Shown here one piece after another: positions 43,041-53,324 of a stretch of DNA of 64,000 nt. The stretch comes from Paenibacillus xylanivorans (GTDB lineage: Bacteria; Bacillota; Bacilli; Paenibacillales; Paenibacillaceae). Every line of letters begins with the position of its first letter. Within the stretch, counting starts at the first letter, position 1. The position numbers and the translations under genes are program-made. The stretch covers positions 291,853-355,852 of the forward strand of contig NZ_LITU01000053.1 in assembly GCF_001280595.1 (NCBI RefSeq), written 5' to 3'. The notes under the pieces were generated by a model that had not been told where the DNA came from, did not search any database, and saw nothing but the letters and a program-made list of their open reading frames with translations.

Positions 43041-44536
43041 TCAAAAAAGGCATCACACGGCAGATCGTACTACATTACTTTATTGTAGTTTTTCTAGCTC
43101 TGCTGTTGGTCGAATTCGTATTTATGCTGGCGGTGCAAAGATATTATTACGAAAGTATTTATAATACAATCAGTACCCATATCTCCAATTCGAAGGATTT
43201 TTTTGAGCCTCTAGCCCGTGAAAGCAATACCGAAGATGGGAAGAACCTTTCCAAACTTCTTGTTAATCTGGCACTTGATAATACAGAACTTGAAATTCTG
43301 GATTTGAATAGTCATGTGTTAGCGAGTTCGACTGCTTTTGAATCTGACCGTGCCGTGCTGCAAACGAGTGATATTCAACAGGCTTTAAATGGTGGCATGG
43401 GACGCTGGGTAGGCAGACAACCGGGCACAGGAGAGCAGGTCATGGCCGTTTCCCATAAGTTTGATTTGGGCGGCGAAAATACGTATGTTATTCGATACCT
43501 AACATCGCTCGAAAATGTGAATTCCAAGTTATTGTTCATGGGGATGCTTGCGATTGTAGTAGGTGTTGGCGTTCTGGCAATTGTCTTGATTATTAGTATA
43601 GGTATGGCCAATTCCATTGTACGACCGATTAACAACATTACGGCGGTGTCCGCTCAAATGGCCCGAGGACGTCTGGATGTCAGAGTTAAGGGTAACTACA
43701 AACATGAATTAGGCGAACTGGCATCCACTCTGAATTTTATGGCACATGAAATTGTGCGCAGTAATCAGATCAAGGACGATTTTATCTCTTCGATTTCTCA
43801 TGAATTGCGGACACCTCTGACCAGTATCAAAGGGTGGAGCGAAACCCTGGATTCTGGCGGATACGATCCGGATGAGACGAGAATCGGGATGGGTATTATT
43901 TCCAAGGAAACCGAGCGTCTGATCGGACTTGTTGAAGAAATGCTTGATTTCTCCAAGTTGCAGCAAAATCAGATGAAGTTGGTGAAAGGAACAGTCAGCA
44001 TTCGTGAGATTGTTCAGGAAACCATGTTGAATGTTTGGGCAAAAGCTGAACAAAAACAGATACACCTCAAGTTGGAAAGTGATGAAAATCGGGCTTTCAA
44101 TGTTTTTGGGGATGGCAATAGGCTGAAACAAGTATTCCTTAATTTGGTGGATAATGCAATCAAGTTTTCACATGAGAATTCCTGGATATTCTTAACCGTT
44201 AAAGAAGAAGAGGGTCAGATTTTGGCTTCTGTGCAAGATACGGGGATTGGAATCAGTGAAGAGCATCTCATTAAAGTACGTGACCGATTCTTCCAGGTGA
44301 ATCATCAGAACGGGGGAACAGGGCTGGGACTTGCGATAACTCAGGAACTAGTCGAATTGCATGATGGAACAATCACAATGCAAAGTGAACTCGGAACGGG
44401 TACAACTGTGACGGTGTCGTTACCAGCTTTACCGGAGTATGAGACGGTGGAGGATCCCATTCTGCAGAATGATGAAACCGAAGTGACTCTCGATCCGAAA
44501 TTAACTCAAGCAGAGTCTGATCAGAAAAAGTTTTGA
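43037..44536 (+). CDS. Sensor histidine kinase
   Basis: A 499-residue membrane kinase; ATG 43037 overlaps the regulator stop. Helix 1 is at ~8-31 and helix 2 at ~170-195, enclosing a ~140-residue extracellular sensor domain. HAMP follows, then the H-box SISHELRTP with His255, N-box NLVDNAIKFS, G1 DTGIGI and G2 GGTGLGLAI, as in PhoR/ResE-type kinases. It should phosphorylate the preceding regulator. The ~40-residue acidic C-terminal tail is not needed for catalysis. Confidence 0.93.
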   Translation: MIKKGITRQIVLHYFIVVFLALLLVEFVFMLAVQRYYYESIYNTISTHISNSKDFFEPLARESNTEDGKNLSKLLVNLALDNTELEILDLNSHVLASSTAFESDRAVLQTSDIQQALNGGMGRWVGRQPGTGEQVMAVSHKFDLGGENTYVIRYLTSLENVNSKLLFMGMLAIVVGVGVLAIVLIISIGMANSIVRPINNITAVSAQMARGRLDVRVKGNYKHELGELASTLNFMAHEIVRSNQIKDDFISSISHELRTPLTSIKGWSETLDSGGYDPDETRIGMGIISKETERLIGLVEEMLDFSKLQQNQMKLVKGTVSIREIVQETMLNVWAKAEQKQIHLKLESDENRAFNVFGDGNRLKQVFLNLVDNAIKFSHENSWIFLTVKEEEGQILASVQDTGIGISEEHLIKVRDRFFQVNHQNGGTGLGLAITQELVELHDGTITMQSELGTGTTVTVSLPALPEYETVEDPILQNDETEVTLDPKLTQAESDQKKF

Positions 44537-44562
44537 TTTCTTTATAAAGATTGTTTTGCACC

Positions 44563-44596
44563 AAAAAAGGCGAGCCATATGGCTCGCCTTTTCTTT
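44563..44596 (+). terminator. Bidirectional terminator between kinase and glgC
   Basis: AAGGCGAGCC and GGCTCGCCTT form a 10-bp stem with an ATAT loop, with As before and TTTTCTTT after, so it serves both converging genes. Confidence 0.9.
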
Positions 44597-44599
44597 ATG

Positions 44600-45826
44600 T
44601 TATGAAGAAAGTTCACCAGCGCGCAGACGGCCGCTTTTCTCATAAACATCTTTCAGCATACGTACAGGTTGTGTACGTACAGCCGGTTTAGCGGAGACAA
44701 TCTCATTAGGTCCGACAACCATAATTTCATCCGCTGTACCTTTGACAATGGCACCATCTTTGATAATGGCGCCTTCACCAATGATTGCGCGTTCGATATG
44801 AACACCGCGACCTACCCGAGCATTTGGCATTATCACGCTGTCTTTAACCTCAGAGCCTTTACCAACTTCGGCTCCGCAGAAAATAACAGAACGTTCCGCA
44901 CGGCCATCCATGGCGCAGGATTCATGTATCATGGATTGCAGGAGCTCGGCACGCGTCTGACGAGCTTTGTATGCACTCGGTTTGGTTCTCCAGTCACGAG
45001 TAAACATCGGCCAGTCTTCTTTTTGCAGGCTCCAGTCTTCATCGTTATGAAGCAGATCCATGTGCGCATCCCATAAACTCTTCACCGTACCCACGTCTTT
45101 CCAATAACCATTGAAGTTATATACGAAGAGGGGGGTGTTTTCATTCAACATTTGGGGAATGACATCTTTACCGAAGTCATGGCTGGATTCCGGATTAGCG
45201 GCATCTTCGAGCAGGTGGCGTTTCAGGTATTCCCATTTGAACATGTAAATTCCCATGGACGCCAGATTGCTTTTCGGTTCGGCCGGTTTCTCGGCAAACT
45301 CCGTTACTCTCAGACTGTCATCAGCTGCCATAATGCCGAAGCGATGAGCTTCCTCCCAAGGAACTTCCATAACAGAAATGGTCGCTACCGCTTCATTAGC
45401 TGTATGAGCTTCCAACATTTCACGATAATTCATATGATAAATATGGTCACCCGACAAAATTAGAACATTTTCGGGGTTTTGTTGGTCTATATAGTCGATA
45501 TTTTTATAAATAGCATCCGCGGTTCCCAAGTATTCGTCATTTCCTGTATGATAAGATGGAAGTAAGGAAATTCCTGCCTCACTTGAAGTACCATGTCCCC
45601 AAGGTTCTCCTCCACCAATGTGATCATGTAATGAATCAGCTTGGTACTGTGTCAAAACACCTACAGTATCGATTCCTGAGTTTACGCAGTTGCTGAGGGG
45701 AAAATCGATAATCCGGTAGTGCCCGCCAAACGGTACAGCGGGTTTTGCGATACTCGAGGTTAAAGGGGCCAATCTCTTCCCTTCTCCTCCCGCCAACAGC
45801 ATAGCGATGCAATCTTTATTAAACAT
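44600..45826 (-). CDS. glgC: Glucose-1-phosphate adenylyltransferase
   Basis: A 408-residue ADP-glucose pyrophosphorylase. The N-terminal nucleotidyltransferase motif is [16 protein letters not shown], with [36 protein letters not shown] and LSGDHIYHM in the catalytic region, and FAEKP for glucose-1-phosphate. The C-terminal third is a left-handed beta-helix ([26 protein letters not shown]). It makes ADP-glucose for GlgA. No glgD partner is seen. It is divergent from glgB. Confidence 0.95.
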   Translation of the reverse strand: MFNKDCIAMLLAGGEGKRLAPLTSSIAKPAVPFGGHYRIIDFPLSNCVNSGIDTVGVLTQYQADSLHDHIGGGEPWGHGTSSEAGISLLPSYHTGNDEYLGTADAIYKNIDYIDQQNPENVLILSGDHIYHMNYREMLEAHTANEAVATISVMEVPWEEAHRFGIMAADDSLRVTEFAEKPAEPKSNLASMGIYMFKWEYLKRHLLEDAANPESSHDFGKDVIPQMLNENTPLFVYNFNGYWKDVGTVKSLWDAHMDLLHNDEDWSLQKEDWPMFTRDWRTKPSAYKARQTRAELLQSMIHESCAMDGRAERSVIFCGAEVGKGSEVKDSVIMPNARVGRGVHIERAIIGEGAIIKDGAIVKGTADEIMVVGPNEIVSAKPAVRTQPVRMLKDVYEKSGRLRAGELSS

Positions 45827-46021
45827 AATCGTTTCCCTCCCAAGATAATTGTCCAGTGTAGTACATACATAAACGCAATGTGGAGCTATTGAAACGATGT
45901 ATACTGTAAAATTCCTGAAAAATTACAACATTTTTTTAAACACCGCATTTTTCTTTTCAACTTGGCTAGAATGGGGTAATGGTTACTGTTATATCTATTT
46001 TCTGGAGAAGAAGGTGATCTC
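45827..46021. promoter_or_regulatory. Divergent promoter region of glgC and glgBA
   Basis: 195 bp, AT-rich, without a gene. TTGGCT at 45962 with TACTGT/TTATAT around 45984-45994 may be the glgB promoter, but spacing is not ideal. No clear operator was seen. Confidence 0.35.
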
Positions 46022-48022
46022 TTGGCCATTCAACCGTTAGCAAACCCGGAAATTTCGCCGGAGCACATTTATTTATTTCATGAAGGAAACCTTCATCACA
46101 GTTATCGAATAATGGGCGCACAGCCTGCGTTCGAAGAAGACCGTCAGGGGTACCGTTTTACTGTGTGGGCTCCGAATGCCACAGAAGTAGGCCTGGCTTT
46201 AGACCGTAATGGATGGAAAGGTGAACAGGAACCTTTATATAAGATACCCGATTCTGGATTTTGGAGTCGTTTTATTCCGGAAATCAGTGAAGGAACATTA
46301 TACAAATTCCGTATATTAACGGAAGATGGCACCGAACTGCTTAAAGCTGACCCTTATGCTTTCCAGGCAGAAGTTCGTCCGCGTACGGCATCTGTCACCA
46401 GTTCCATTGAAGGTTATAAATGGAACGATGGAGCCTGGAGACGCAAACAACGGGGCGTGTATAATAAACCTCTACATATTTATGAAATGCATGCTGGAAC
46501 CTGGAAACGGAAAGAAGACGGAACTCTTTACAGTTATCGTGAAATTGCGGATTTGCTTGTTCCTTATTTGTTGGAGATGAATTATACCCATGTAGAGATG
46601 ATGCCCCTGAGTGAACATCCTTACGACCTTTCGTGGGGGTATCAAAACACAGGATTTTTTGCGCCAACCAGCCGTTATGGGCAGCCTAAAGATCTGATGT
46701 ATCTGATTGATACTCTACATCAGGCAGGAATAGGCGTATTGCTCGATTGGGTTCCCGCACATTTTGCCAAGGATGCTCATGGCTTGCGTTTGTTTGATGG
46801 AACGCCTTTGTATGAATATGCAGATCCACTGTTAGCAGAGAGACCAGGCTGGGGCACCCTCAGCTTTGACTACTCCAAACCCGAGATTCGTTCGTTTTTA
46901 ATCTCGAATGCATTGTACTGGATGGAAATGTACCATTTCGACGGACTTCGGGTCGACGCCGTAACCAGTATGCTTAAGCTGGATTTCGAAAAGCAGCCAG
47001 GACAATACCGAACCAATAATGAAGGTGGCCTGGAAAACAAGGAAGCTGTTGCTTTTTTGCAGCAGTTGAATGAAACGGTCTTTAAGTATTTTCCATATGC
47101 GCTGATGATGGCAGAAGAATCCAGTGCATGGCCGATGGTTACATCGCCAGTGGATCAGGGTGGGCTGGGTTTCAACTACAAATGGAACATGGGTTGGATG
47201 AATGATACGCTTGACTACATGGAATCTGATTTTCACGAGCGTCCTTCCAAACATCATTTGCTGACATTCCCTGTCGTATACTCCTTTGCTGAAAATTACG
47301 TGCTTCCTCTGTCTCATGACGAGGTCGTTCATGGCAAAAAGTCGCTCCTAGACAAGATGCCAGGAACATACGAGCAGAAATTTGCCGGCATGCGTGCCTT
47401 CATGGGGTACTTCATGACATTCCCAGGCAAAAAACTGCTGTTTATGGGTGGAGAATTCGGCCAGTTTATCGAATGGAAAGATGAAGATCAACTGGACTGG
47501 TTTTTGCTGAACTACGACAGTCACCGTAAACTCCACAAGTTTGAACGGGATCTGTCCGAGCTATACTTGGGCGAAAAAGCTTTATGGGAGCTTGATCATT
47601 CCTTTGAGGGTTATGAATGGATCACTCCGGATGATCAGGACCAAAGTGTCATTTCATATGTTCGCAAAGGAAAAAAACCTGCGGATACACTCCTTGTGCT
47701 TATTAACTTTCAGCCGGTCAAGCGGGAGCGTTACCGGATTGGTGTCATGCGTCCCGGTATGTATACCGAAGTTCTGAATAGTGATCATTCCGATTACGGC
47801 GGATCAGGCATTATCAATGATATGCAGCTCACTACAGAAAAGATTCCTTTTCATGGGCAACCACATAGTCTGGAAATTGTTTTGCCTCCGCTAAGCGTAG
47901 TTATTTTAAAAAAGAATACACGTCGGAAAACGGTTGAGTCGCTCATTGATGTCACTCCCGTCAAATCAAGTACAACGAAAGACAGCACTACAGTTAAACC
48001 CAAAAGGAGGACGAAGGCATGA
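46022..48022 (+). CDS. glgB: 1,4-alpha-glucan branching enzyme
   Basis: A 666-residue GH13 enzyme that makes alpha-1,6 branches in glycogen. TTG 46022 follows AAGGTGA. There is an N-terminal CBM48-like domain (GYRFTVWAPNATEVGLALDRNGW), then the (beta/alpha)8 barrel with nucleophile Asp312 in DGLRVDAVTSML, acid/base Glu365 in MMAEESSAWP and PLSHDEVVHGKKSL. The final ~45 residues are Lys/Thr/Ser-rich. It overlaps glgA by 4 bp. Confidence 0.95.
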   Translation: MAIQPLANPEISPEHIYLFHEGNLHHSYRIMGAQPAFEEDRQGYRFTVWAPNATEVGLALDRNGWKGEQEPLYKIPDSGFWSRFIPEISEGTLYKFRILTEDGTELLKADPYAFQAEVRPRTASVTSSIEGYKWNDGAWRRKQRGVYNKPLHIYEMHAGTWKRKEDGTLYSYREIADLLVPYLLEMNYTHVEMMPLSEHPYDLSWGYQNTGFFAPTSRYGQPKDLMYLIDTLHQAGIGVLLDWVPAHFAKDAHGLRLFDGTPLYEYADPLLAERPGWGTLSFDYSKPEIRSFLISNALYWMEMYHFDGLRVDAVTSMLKLDFEKQPGQYRTNNEGGLENKEAVAFLQQLNETVFKYFPYALMMAEESSAWPMVTSPVDQGGLGFNYKWNMGWMNDTLDYMESDFHERPSKHHLLTFPVVYSFAENYVLPLSHDEVVHGKKSLLDKMPGTYEQKFAGMRAFMGYFMTFPGKKLLFMGGEFGQFIEWKDEDQLDWFLLNYDSHRKLHKFERDLSELYLGEKALWELDHSFEGYEWITPDDQDQSVISYVRKGKKPADTLLVLINFQPVKRERYRIGVMRPGMYTEVLNSDHSDYGGSGIINDMQLTTEKIPFHGQPHSLEIVLPPLSVVILKKNTRRKTVESLIDVTPVKSSTTKDSTTVKPKRRTKA

Positions 48023-49461
48023 ATATTCTATTTGCTGCTGCTGAAGTACATCCATTTATCAAAACCGGAGGTCTTGCTGACGTCATTGGTGCGTTGCCAC
48101 AGGCGCTAAAGAAAAGTGGGGCAGATGTTCGTGTCATTTTACCCAAATACAAAAGCATTCCGGATGAGTACAAAGAGGCGATGGAGCCTGTCATCACAAC
48201 GGATGTCCCCCTTGGCTGGCGCAGACCTTATTGTGGAATAGAGATGCTGGTCCATGACGGAATTCCTGTTTATTTTGTGGACAATGAATACTATTTTGGA
48301 CGGGATGGCGTGTACGGATATATGGATGATGGCGAGCGTTTCGCCTTCTTCAATCGTGCTGTTCTCGAAGTGTTGCCGCAAATCGAATTCAAGCCGGATG
48401 TGCTGCACAGTCACGATTGGCACGCAGGAATGATTCCTTTACTGCTGGAGGCTCACTATGCACATGATCCGTTTTACAGTGAGATCAGAACCGTTTTTAC
48501 GATACATAACCTGTTATATCAAGGTGTGTTTCCACATGAGTTATTCAGTGATCTGCTTGAACTGGACGATCGCTATTTCACAGTGGATGGAGCAGAATAT
48601 TACAGTAACGTCAATTTCCTGAAAGCAGGAGTTGTCTTTGCGGATCATGTAACGACCGTCAGCCCGACCTACGCCCAGGAAGTACAAACCTCCTATTATG
48701 GCTATGGTCTGGATGGGTTGCTCAGTTCACTAGGAGAGCGTTTCAGTGGGATTGTCAACGGTATCGATACAAAGAGTTACAACCCGGCAGCGGATAACAA
48801 AATTGCGGTAAAATACAGAACCAGCCTGTCCAAGAAAATAGAGAACAAGATCGAACTGCAGAAGGAGCTAGGTCTGCCTGTACGTCCGGATGCTCCACTT
48901 ATGGTGATGGTTACTAGGCTTGTGGATTCAAAAGGACTGGATCTGGTCTGCCGTGTATTGGATGAATTATTATATTATGACGACATTCAATTCGCAGTAT
49001 TGGGTACGGGGGATCCGGCTTATGAGCACTGGTTCCGTGAGGCGGCTAATCGTTATCCGCTGAAAATGTCTGCCCAGATTACATTCAACGATGGATTATC
49101 CCGCCGTTTCTATGCAGGCAGTGATCTCTTCCTGATGCCATCAAGGTTCGAGCCATGTGGTATTAGCCAGTTGCTTGCACTCCGCTATGGCAGCGTACCA
49201 CTTGTCCGGGAAACAGGGGGTCTGAACGATACGGTGCAGGCATACAATGAATTCAGTGGTGAGGGGAATGGATTCTCTTTCACTAGCTTTAATGCCCATG
49301 ATATGATGAACACCATTCGCCGTGCAGAGGCATTATACCGTCAGCCAGAGCATTGGAAAAAGATCGTGAAAAACGCAATGAGCGGAGACTATAGCTGGAA
49401 CGTCTCAGCTGAAGAGTATATGGATATTTATCGCCGCATAACGCTTGAATCTGTGAAATAG
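48019..49461 (+). CDS. glgA: Glycogen synthase
   Basis: A 480-residue GT5 enzyme that extends alpha-1,4-glucan from ADP-glucose. The ADP-glucose-binding KTGGLADV occurs at ~18-25, and DVLHSHDWHAGMIPLLL and VFTIHNLLYQG follow. The C-terminal domain has the catalytic Glu region LMPSRFEPCGISQL and the GGLNDTV phosphate loop. It starts inside glgB's stop codon. A strong terminator follows. Confidence 0.95.
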   Translation: MNILFAAAEVHPFIKTGGLADVIGALPQALKKSGADVRVILPKYKSIPDEYKEAMEPVITTDVPLGWRRPYCGIEMLVHDGIPVYFVDNEYYFGRDGVYGYMDDGERFAFFNRAVLEVLPQIEFKPDVLHSHDWHAGMIPLLLEAHYAHDPFYSEIRTVFTIHNLLYQGVFPHELFSDLLELDDRYFTVDGAEYYSNVNFLKAGVVFADHVTTVSPTYAQEVQTSYYGYGLDGLLSSLGERFSGIVNGIDTKSYNPAADNKIAVKYRTSLSKKIENKIELQKELGLPVRPDAPLMVMVTRLVDSKGLDLVCRVLDELLYYDDIQFAVLGTGDPAYEHWFREAANRYPLKMSAQITFNDGLSRRFYAGSDLFLMPSRFEPCGISQLLALRYGSVPLVRETGGLNDTVQAYNEFSGEGNGFSFTSFNAHDMMNTIRRAEALYRQPEHWKKIVKNAMSGDYSWNVSAEEYMDIYRRITLESVK

Positions 49462-49474
49462 TTCTGCACAAATG

Positions 49475-49506
49475 AGCCGCAGTATATTCGTACTGCGGCT
49501 TTTTTT
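49475..49506 (+). terminator. Terminator of glgBA
   Basis: AGCCGCAGTA (49475-49484) and TACTGCGGCT (49491-49500) form a perfect 10-bp stem, followed by Ts to 49506. Confidence 0.92.
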
Positions 49507-49535
49507 GTACGATCATAAGAGGAGGCGAATTTAAA

Positions 49536-51242
49536 ATGAACAACTACATTAATTTTACGTCTACTTACAAACCTAATTTGCAGTCTTTAAGCAGTGCTGA
49601 CGGGTATGATGCCGTCAAAATGAATGAAATATTTAGTCAGATTATGGGCAATATCGCGGCTGTGCAATCCTCGCTGACAGGAAGCCTTATTGATGTGAGG
49701 AGCTTTGCTCCAGGAGATGGAAGTGATCAGACAGCCCAGATCAAGGCTTTTTTTAACTCGGCACAGGAAGGTGATGTTTTATTATTTACGCCAGGGCACT
49801 ATAAAGTCGTCAAGACGGGATGGTTCTATACGTTTAGTGGGCGATCCGTCATCATTAAGGCACTGCCAGGCGCAATCTTGGAGGTCTCGGATCAGGGGAT
49901 CCGGATTGAAGGCAGCAATCATGTAGAGATATGCGGTTTGACCTTGGTACGTACGACTCAAGCAGCTTGGAGTAAAAATAAGACGGGGCTACACATCGAA
50001 GATTCTAGCAATGTACTATTACAGCATAATGATATTAGCAAGTTTACAGATGGAATCGGAGTCAATGGTTCGAGCAGCCAGGACAACCCCGCCAGAAATG
50101 TCGTTATACGAAACAATAAACTGCATCATTTGGGAGAAGAACCGATTGCAGTTCGAAATCATTTGATTTTTGTGATAATTCGTGAGAATGATTGTTCCAG
50201 ATATCTTGGGGATGGCATCCTGGTCAAGGGAACATGGCATGTTTCGATCACCGACAATTTTCTGCACACTCCTGTACTATCCAGTGATCCAGATTATGCT
50301 ACTTTTTCAGGCGGACAACAAGTGAAAAATATGCCTAAAGTTGGTGGTGGGGTCACCTGTAACAATGAGGGAGGAGAGACCGGAGCTAAAAACCTGCATA
50401 TTCATGGCAATAGGATGATCGGAACAGCATTTGGTGTGGGTCTTATCGGATTCGAAGGCGCGTTTGTGACCTCTAATTATTTTTATGATATCAAAACAAC
50501 CTCCGTCATTTCTGTGTCTTTCTCCTCATCGATATATAATCCAAATAACGTCAGCAACCATCTGTTTGTAATCCAGGGCAACCTGATTGATACCATCTCC
50601 AGACCAAATGCTACCGCTGCCATTGAAGCAAAAACGAGTACTGGTGCAGAAGGCATGGACATCGGAATGATATCAGACAACATCATCATTCCGAGAGGGA
50701 AACACTGGGGAATTGTCGCGGATGGACATATTATCGTAAAAGGCAATTACATTGCCGAAGCAGGAATAGCTATGGATATTGCCAATGGAGTGATTGCATC
50801 GAGCAATATCATTGAGCCCGGTTTTGAAACAACCAATCCTGACCGAATGGTCAGTTTGCATAATGATTGTACATTTTCTCATAATTCAATTACAGGAAAA
50901 GGTACTTGTCTTCAATTACGAGGCTCCAACAATATCATAACTGGAAATCGCTTGAAATATGAGGGAACTTGGTGGGCGGTGCATCTGGACATTGTTAATA
51001 ACACGGTGGAGGGCAATATCATAAGAGACAACATGCTGAGAGTTACGGCGAATGCGACAGGACGTTTCCTGTTTGGCGCCAGTCCCTGGACAGATGGGAA
51101 AAACATAGTTGTTGATTTGGTTAGAGATAATAATGGAGCGTTATACCAATTGGTAAACGAACTGGTCATGATGGGTCCGAATTCTACGCGGTGGAGAATA
51201 ACGATAGATGCGAAAGGGGATTTGAAAACGACGAAGTTATAG
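49536..51242 (+). CDS. Tailspike-like right-handed parallel beta-helix protein
   Basis: A 568-residue protein with a pectate-lyase-superfamily (Pectate_lyase_3-type) start, IDVRSFAPGDGSDQTAQIKAFF, then many short Asn/Asp-rich beta-helix coils (NVLLQHNDIS, NVVIRNNKLH, LHIHGNRMIG, CTFSHNSITG). There is no signal peptide. The N-terminal ~50 residues (NEIFSQIMGNIAAVQSSLTG) and the short C-terminal RWRITIDAKGDLKTTKL resemble phage tail-fibre/tailspike ends. It could be a phage-derived or surface-glycan-active protein. AGAGGAGG precedes the ATG; glycogen genes are on both sides. Confidence 0.7.
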   Translation: MNNYINFTSTYKPNLQSLSSADGYDAVKMNEIFSQIMGNIAAVQSSLTGSLIDVRSFAPGDGSDQTAQIKAFFNSAQEGDVLLFTPGHYKVVKTGWFYTFSGRSVIIKALPGAILEVSDQGIRIEGSNHVEICGLTLVRTTQAAWSKNKTGLHIEDSSNVLLQHNDISKFTDGIGVNGSSSQDNPARNVVIRNNKLHHLGEEPIAVRNHLIFVIIRENDCSRYLGDGILVKGTWHVSITDNFLHTPVLSSDPDYATFSGGQQVKNMPKVGGGVTCNNEGGETGAKNLHIHGNRMIGTAFGVGLIGFEGAFVTSNYFYDIKTTSVISVSFSSSIYNPNNVSNHLFVIQGNLIDTISRPNATAAIEAKTSTGAEGMDIGMISDNIIIPRGKHWGIVADGHIIVKGNYIAEAGIAMDIANGVIASSNIIEPGFETTNPDRMVSLHNDCTFSHNSITGKGTCLQLRGSNNIITGNRLKYEGTWWAVHLDIVNNTVEGNIIRDNMLRVTANATGRFLFGASPWTDGKNIVVDLVRDNNGALYQLVNELVMMGPNSTRWRITIDAKGDLKTTKL

Positions 51243-51329
51243 CTGTGGTCTAACTCTTCGTCAGAAAATTCCTGAAGTATCCGATGAAAATAATAATTTA
51301 TCCAATACTCCAGGAGTTTTTTGGCATCA

Positions 51330-53081
51330 TTAGCTATGTTCCAATTGTCTATATAAAATACGGTATCCGTAAGGATCAAGTTTAATATTCATGATCCCAT
51401 TAGCGGGAACAACATCTTCTTCAGTTAAGGCATCCTTCCAGTCTTTGGTTTCCATCGGATGTGACAGGGTTCGTTCTTGCGGAGTATTATTCATCCACAC
51501 CGTAAAGTGGAGAGTATCATCCATACGTTCATAAATGATGCATGGATCATTATGATCGGCCTTCAGAAAACGAAAGCGACCTTTTCGCAAGGCTTCATTA
51601 CTTTTTCGCAAGTCAATCATCAGGCGATAAAAATCATAAAGCTCCTGATCTTGCTTGGTTGGATTCCATTGCATACATTTACGACAATCCGGATCACCTT
51701 CCCCACTTATACCAACTTCATCCCCATAGAATATACAAGGGGTACCAATGTAGGTGAAAAGAAACACAACCGACAATTTCAATCTGCGTTTATCTTCTCC
51801 GGCCCGAGTAAGAAGACGTGGGGTGTCATGACTGCACAGCATGTTGAAGATGACTTCATTGGTTTGTTGCGGGTAACGCATAATGAGTGATCCCATCTCG
51901 TTAGCGAAGTTATAACCATCCATAGAACCGCAGAAGAATTCAAGCACTTTGTCCGCAAAAGGGTAGTTCATCACGGAATCAAATTGATCTCCCATAAGCC
52001 AAGTAAGGGAATCACTCCATACTTCGCCTACAATATAGGCCTCCGGATTGGCGGTTTTGACCACTTTGCGGAAATCTCGCCAGAAGTGATTATCGACTTC
52101 ATTGGCTACATCCAGACGCCAACCATCCAGTTTAATTTTCTTGATCCAGTATTCAGCGACATCGAGCAAGTACGCTTTGACTTCGGGATTGGCAGTATTG
52201 AACTTGGGCATATTGCCGTAAAATCCAAATGTATCGTAGGTAGGAATTCCATCCTTTATCTGCACAGGATATTCATTGATATGAAACCAGTCTGCATATT
52301 TGGAATTCTTTCCGTTCTTCAGTACATCCTGAAAAGGAGGGAAGTTCTCGCTGCAATGGTTGAAAACTGCGTCGAGCATGACCCGAATTCCACGGCGATG
52401 GCATTGTTCTGCCAATTTCTTGAGCAATTCGTTGTCTCCGAAATGGGGGTCCACTTTTTTATAATCAACGGTATCGTATTTATGGTAGGAGTTAGCTTGA
52501 AATAGAGGAGTAAAGTAGATGGCGTTAACACCGAGTTTAGTCAGATCGTCCAGATGATTGAGTACACCTTGCAGGTCTCCGCCGAAGTAGTTATCCAGTT
52601 CAGGTCGGCCACCCCATTCCTGGGTTCCTTCCGGGTTCAGATCGGGATTTCCATTGGCAAACCTTTCCGTCATGATTTGATAGAATACGGCTTCTTTGGC
52701 CCATTCGGGAACTTTAAATACATCAATTTCATGGATGTAGGAAAATTCATAATATCCTCCGGTAGCATACGGGAGAGTATAATGAATTCCGTTATCAGCC
52801 AGATAAATATTTTCGGTACCCGCGGTAATACGGAAGATGTAAGTCAGACGTTTGAATTTAGGCTTAACTGCAGTTTCCCAGTAATCAAACATATTGTCGG
52901 AAGCGGCTTTCTCCAATTGAATTTCCTTATAGGTTCCATTCCAATCGTATTTATCACCAGTCAGTGCAGTCACATATTGTACATCGTCTCTCTTCGTTCG
53001 TACACGCAGGTGAATCGTCGAGGGATTATAAGCATAAGCCCATTTATCGCGGGGAACGTGATACATCGCTTCGAGCAGCAT
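51330..53081 (-). CDS. GH13 alpha-amylase: neopullulanase / cyclomaltodextrinase / maltogenic amylase
   Basis: A 583-residue enzyme of GH13 subfamily 20 length and layout. The minus-strand ATG at 53081 follows AGGAGGTG. The N-terminal ~125 residues are the dimerisation CBM34-type domain, then a barrel with VMLDAVFNHCSE, nucleophile Asp in DGWRLDVANEV, acid/base Glu in IVGEVWSDS and Asp in LCSHDTPR. It hydrolyses cyclodextrins, pullulan or maltodextrins. No signal peptide, so it likely acts on cytoplasmic glucans such as glycogen or imported dextrins. Confidence 0.92.
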   Translation of the reverse strand: MLLEAMYHVPRDKWAYAYNPSTIHLRVRTKRDDVQYVTALTGDKYDWNGTYKEIQLEKAASDNMFDYWETAVKPKFKRLTYIFRITAGTENIYLADNGIHYTLPYATGGYYEFSYIHEIDVFKVPEWAKEAVFYQIMTERFANGNPDLNPEGTQEWGGRPELDNYFGGDLQGVLNHLDDLTKLGVNAIYFTPLFQANSYHKYDTVDYKKVDPHFGDNELLKKLAEQCHRRGIRVMLDAVFNHCSENFPPFQDVLKNGKNSKYADWFHINEYPVQIKDGIPTYDTFGFYGNMPKFNTANPEVKAYLLDVAEYWIKKIKLDGWRLDVANEVDNHFWRDFRKVVKTANPEAYIVGEVWSDSLTWLMGDQFDSVMNYPFADKVLEFFCGSMDGYNFANEMGSLIMRYPQQTNEVIFNMLCSHDTPRLLTRAGEDKRRLKLSVVFLFTYIGTPCIFYGDEVGISGEGDPDCRKCMQWNPTKQDQELYDFYRLMIDLRKSNEALRKGRFRFLKADHNDPCIIYERMDDTLHFTVWMNNTPQERTLSHPMETKDWKDALTEEDVVPANGIMNIKLDPYGYRILYRQLEHS

Positions 53082-53246
53082 GACAACACCTCCTGAACTC
53101 AAGATAAAGTTATAGCTATAAATAACCAAGTTAGACAGCATGTGAACCATAAGTTCAGCCGCTAAATGTAATAATTTCAACAATTTTCAACGTTTTCTTT
53201 TCACAGCATTTCCAGCTTTTGTCCGTATATACGTATTAATGATAAA

Positions 53247-53297
53247 CAAAAAGGGCGCTCCTTAAGACCTAAATGCAGGTCCTGAAGAACACCCTAG
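53247..53297 (-). terminator. Terminator of the M20 amidohydrolase gene
   Basis: On the minus strand AGGGTGTTC...AGGACCT and AGGTCTTAAGGAGCGCCCT form a long imperfect stem, followed by TTTTTG. Confidence 0.85.
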
Positions 53298-53324
53298 GTT
53301 AATATACAGCAGTTTACGTAAAAC

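Noticed and set aside
49536-51242. Secreted pectate lyase
   Set aside because: The fold matches the superfamily, but there is no signal peptide and no evident pectate-lyase active-site Asp/Arg cluster; a tailspike-like protein fits better.
49536-51242. Prophage remnant in the glycogen region
   Set aside because: Only one phage-like gene; no integrase, capsid, terminase or attachment repeats on either side.
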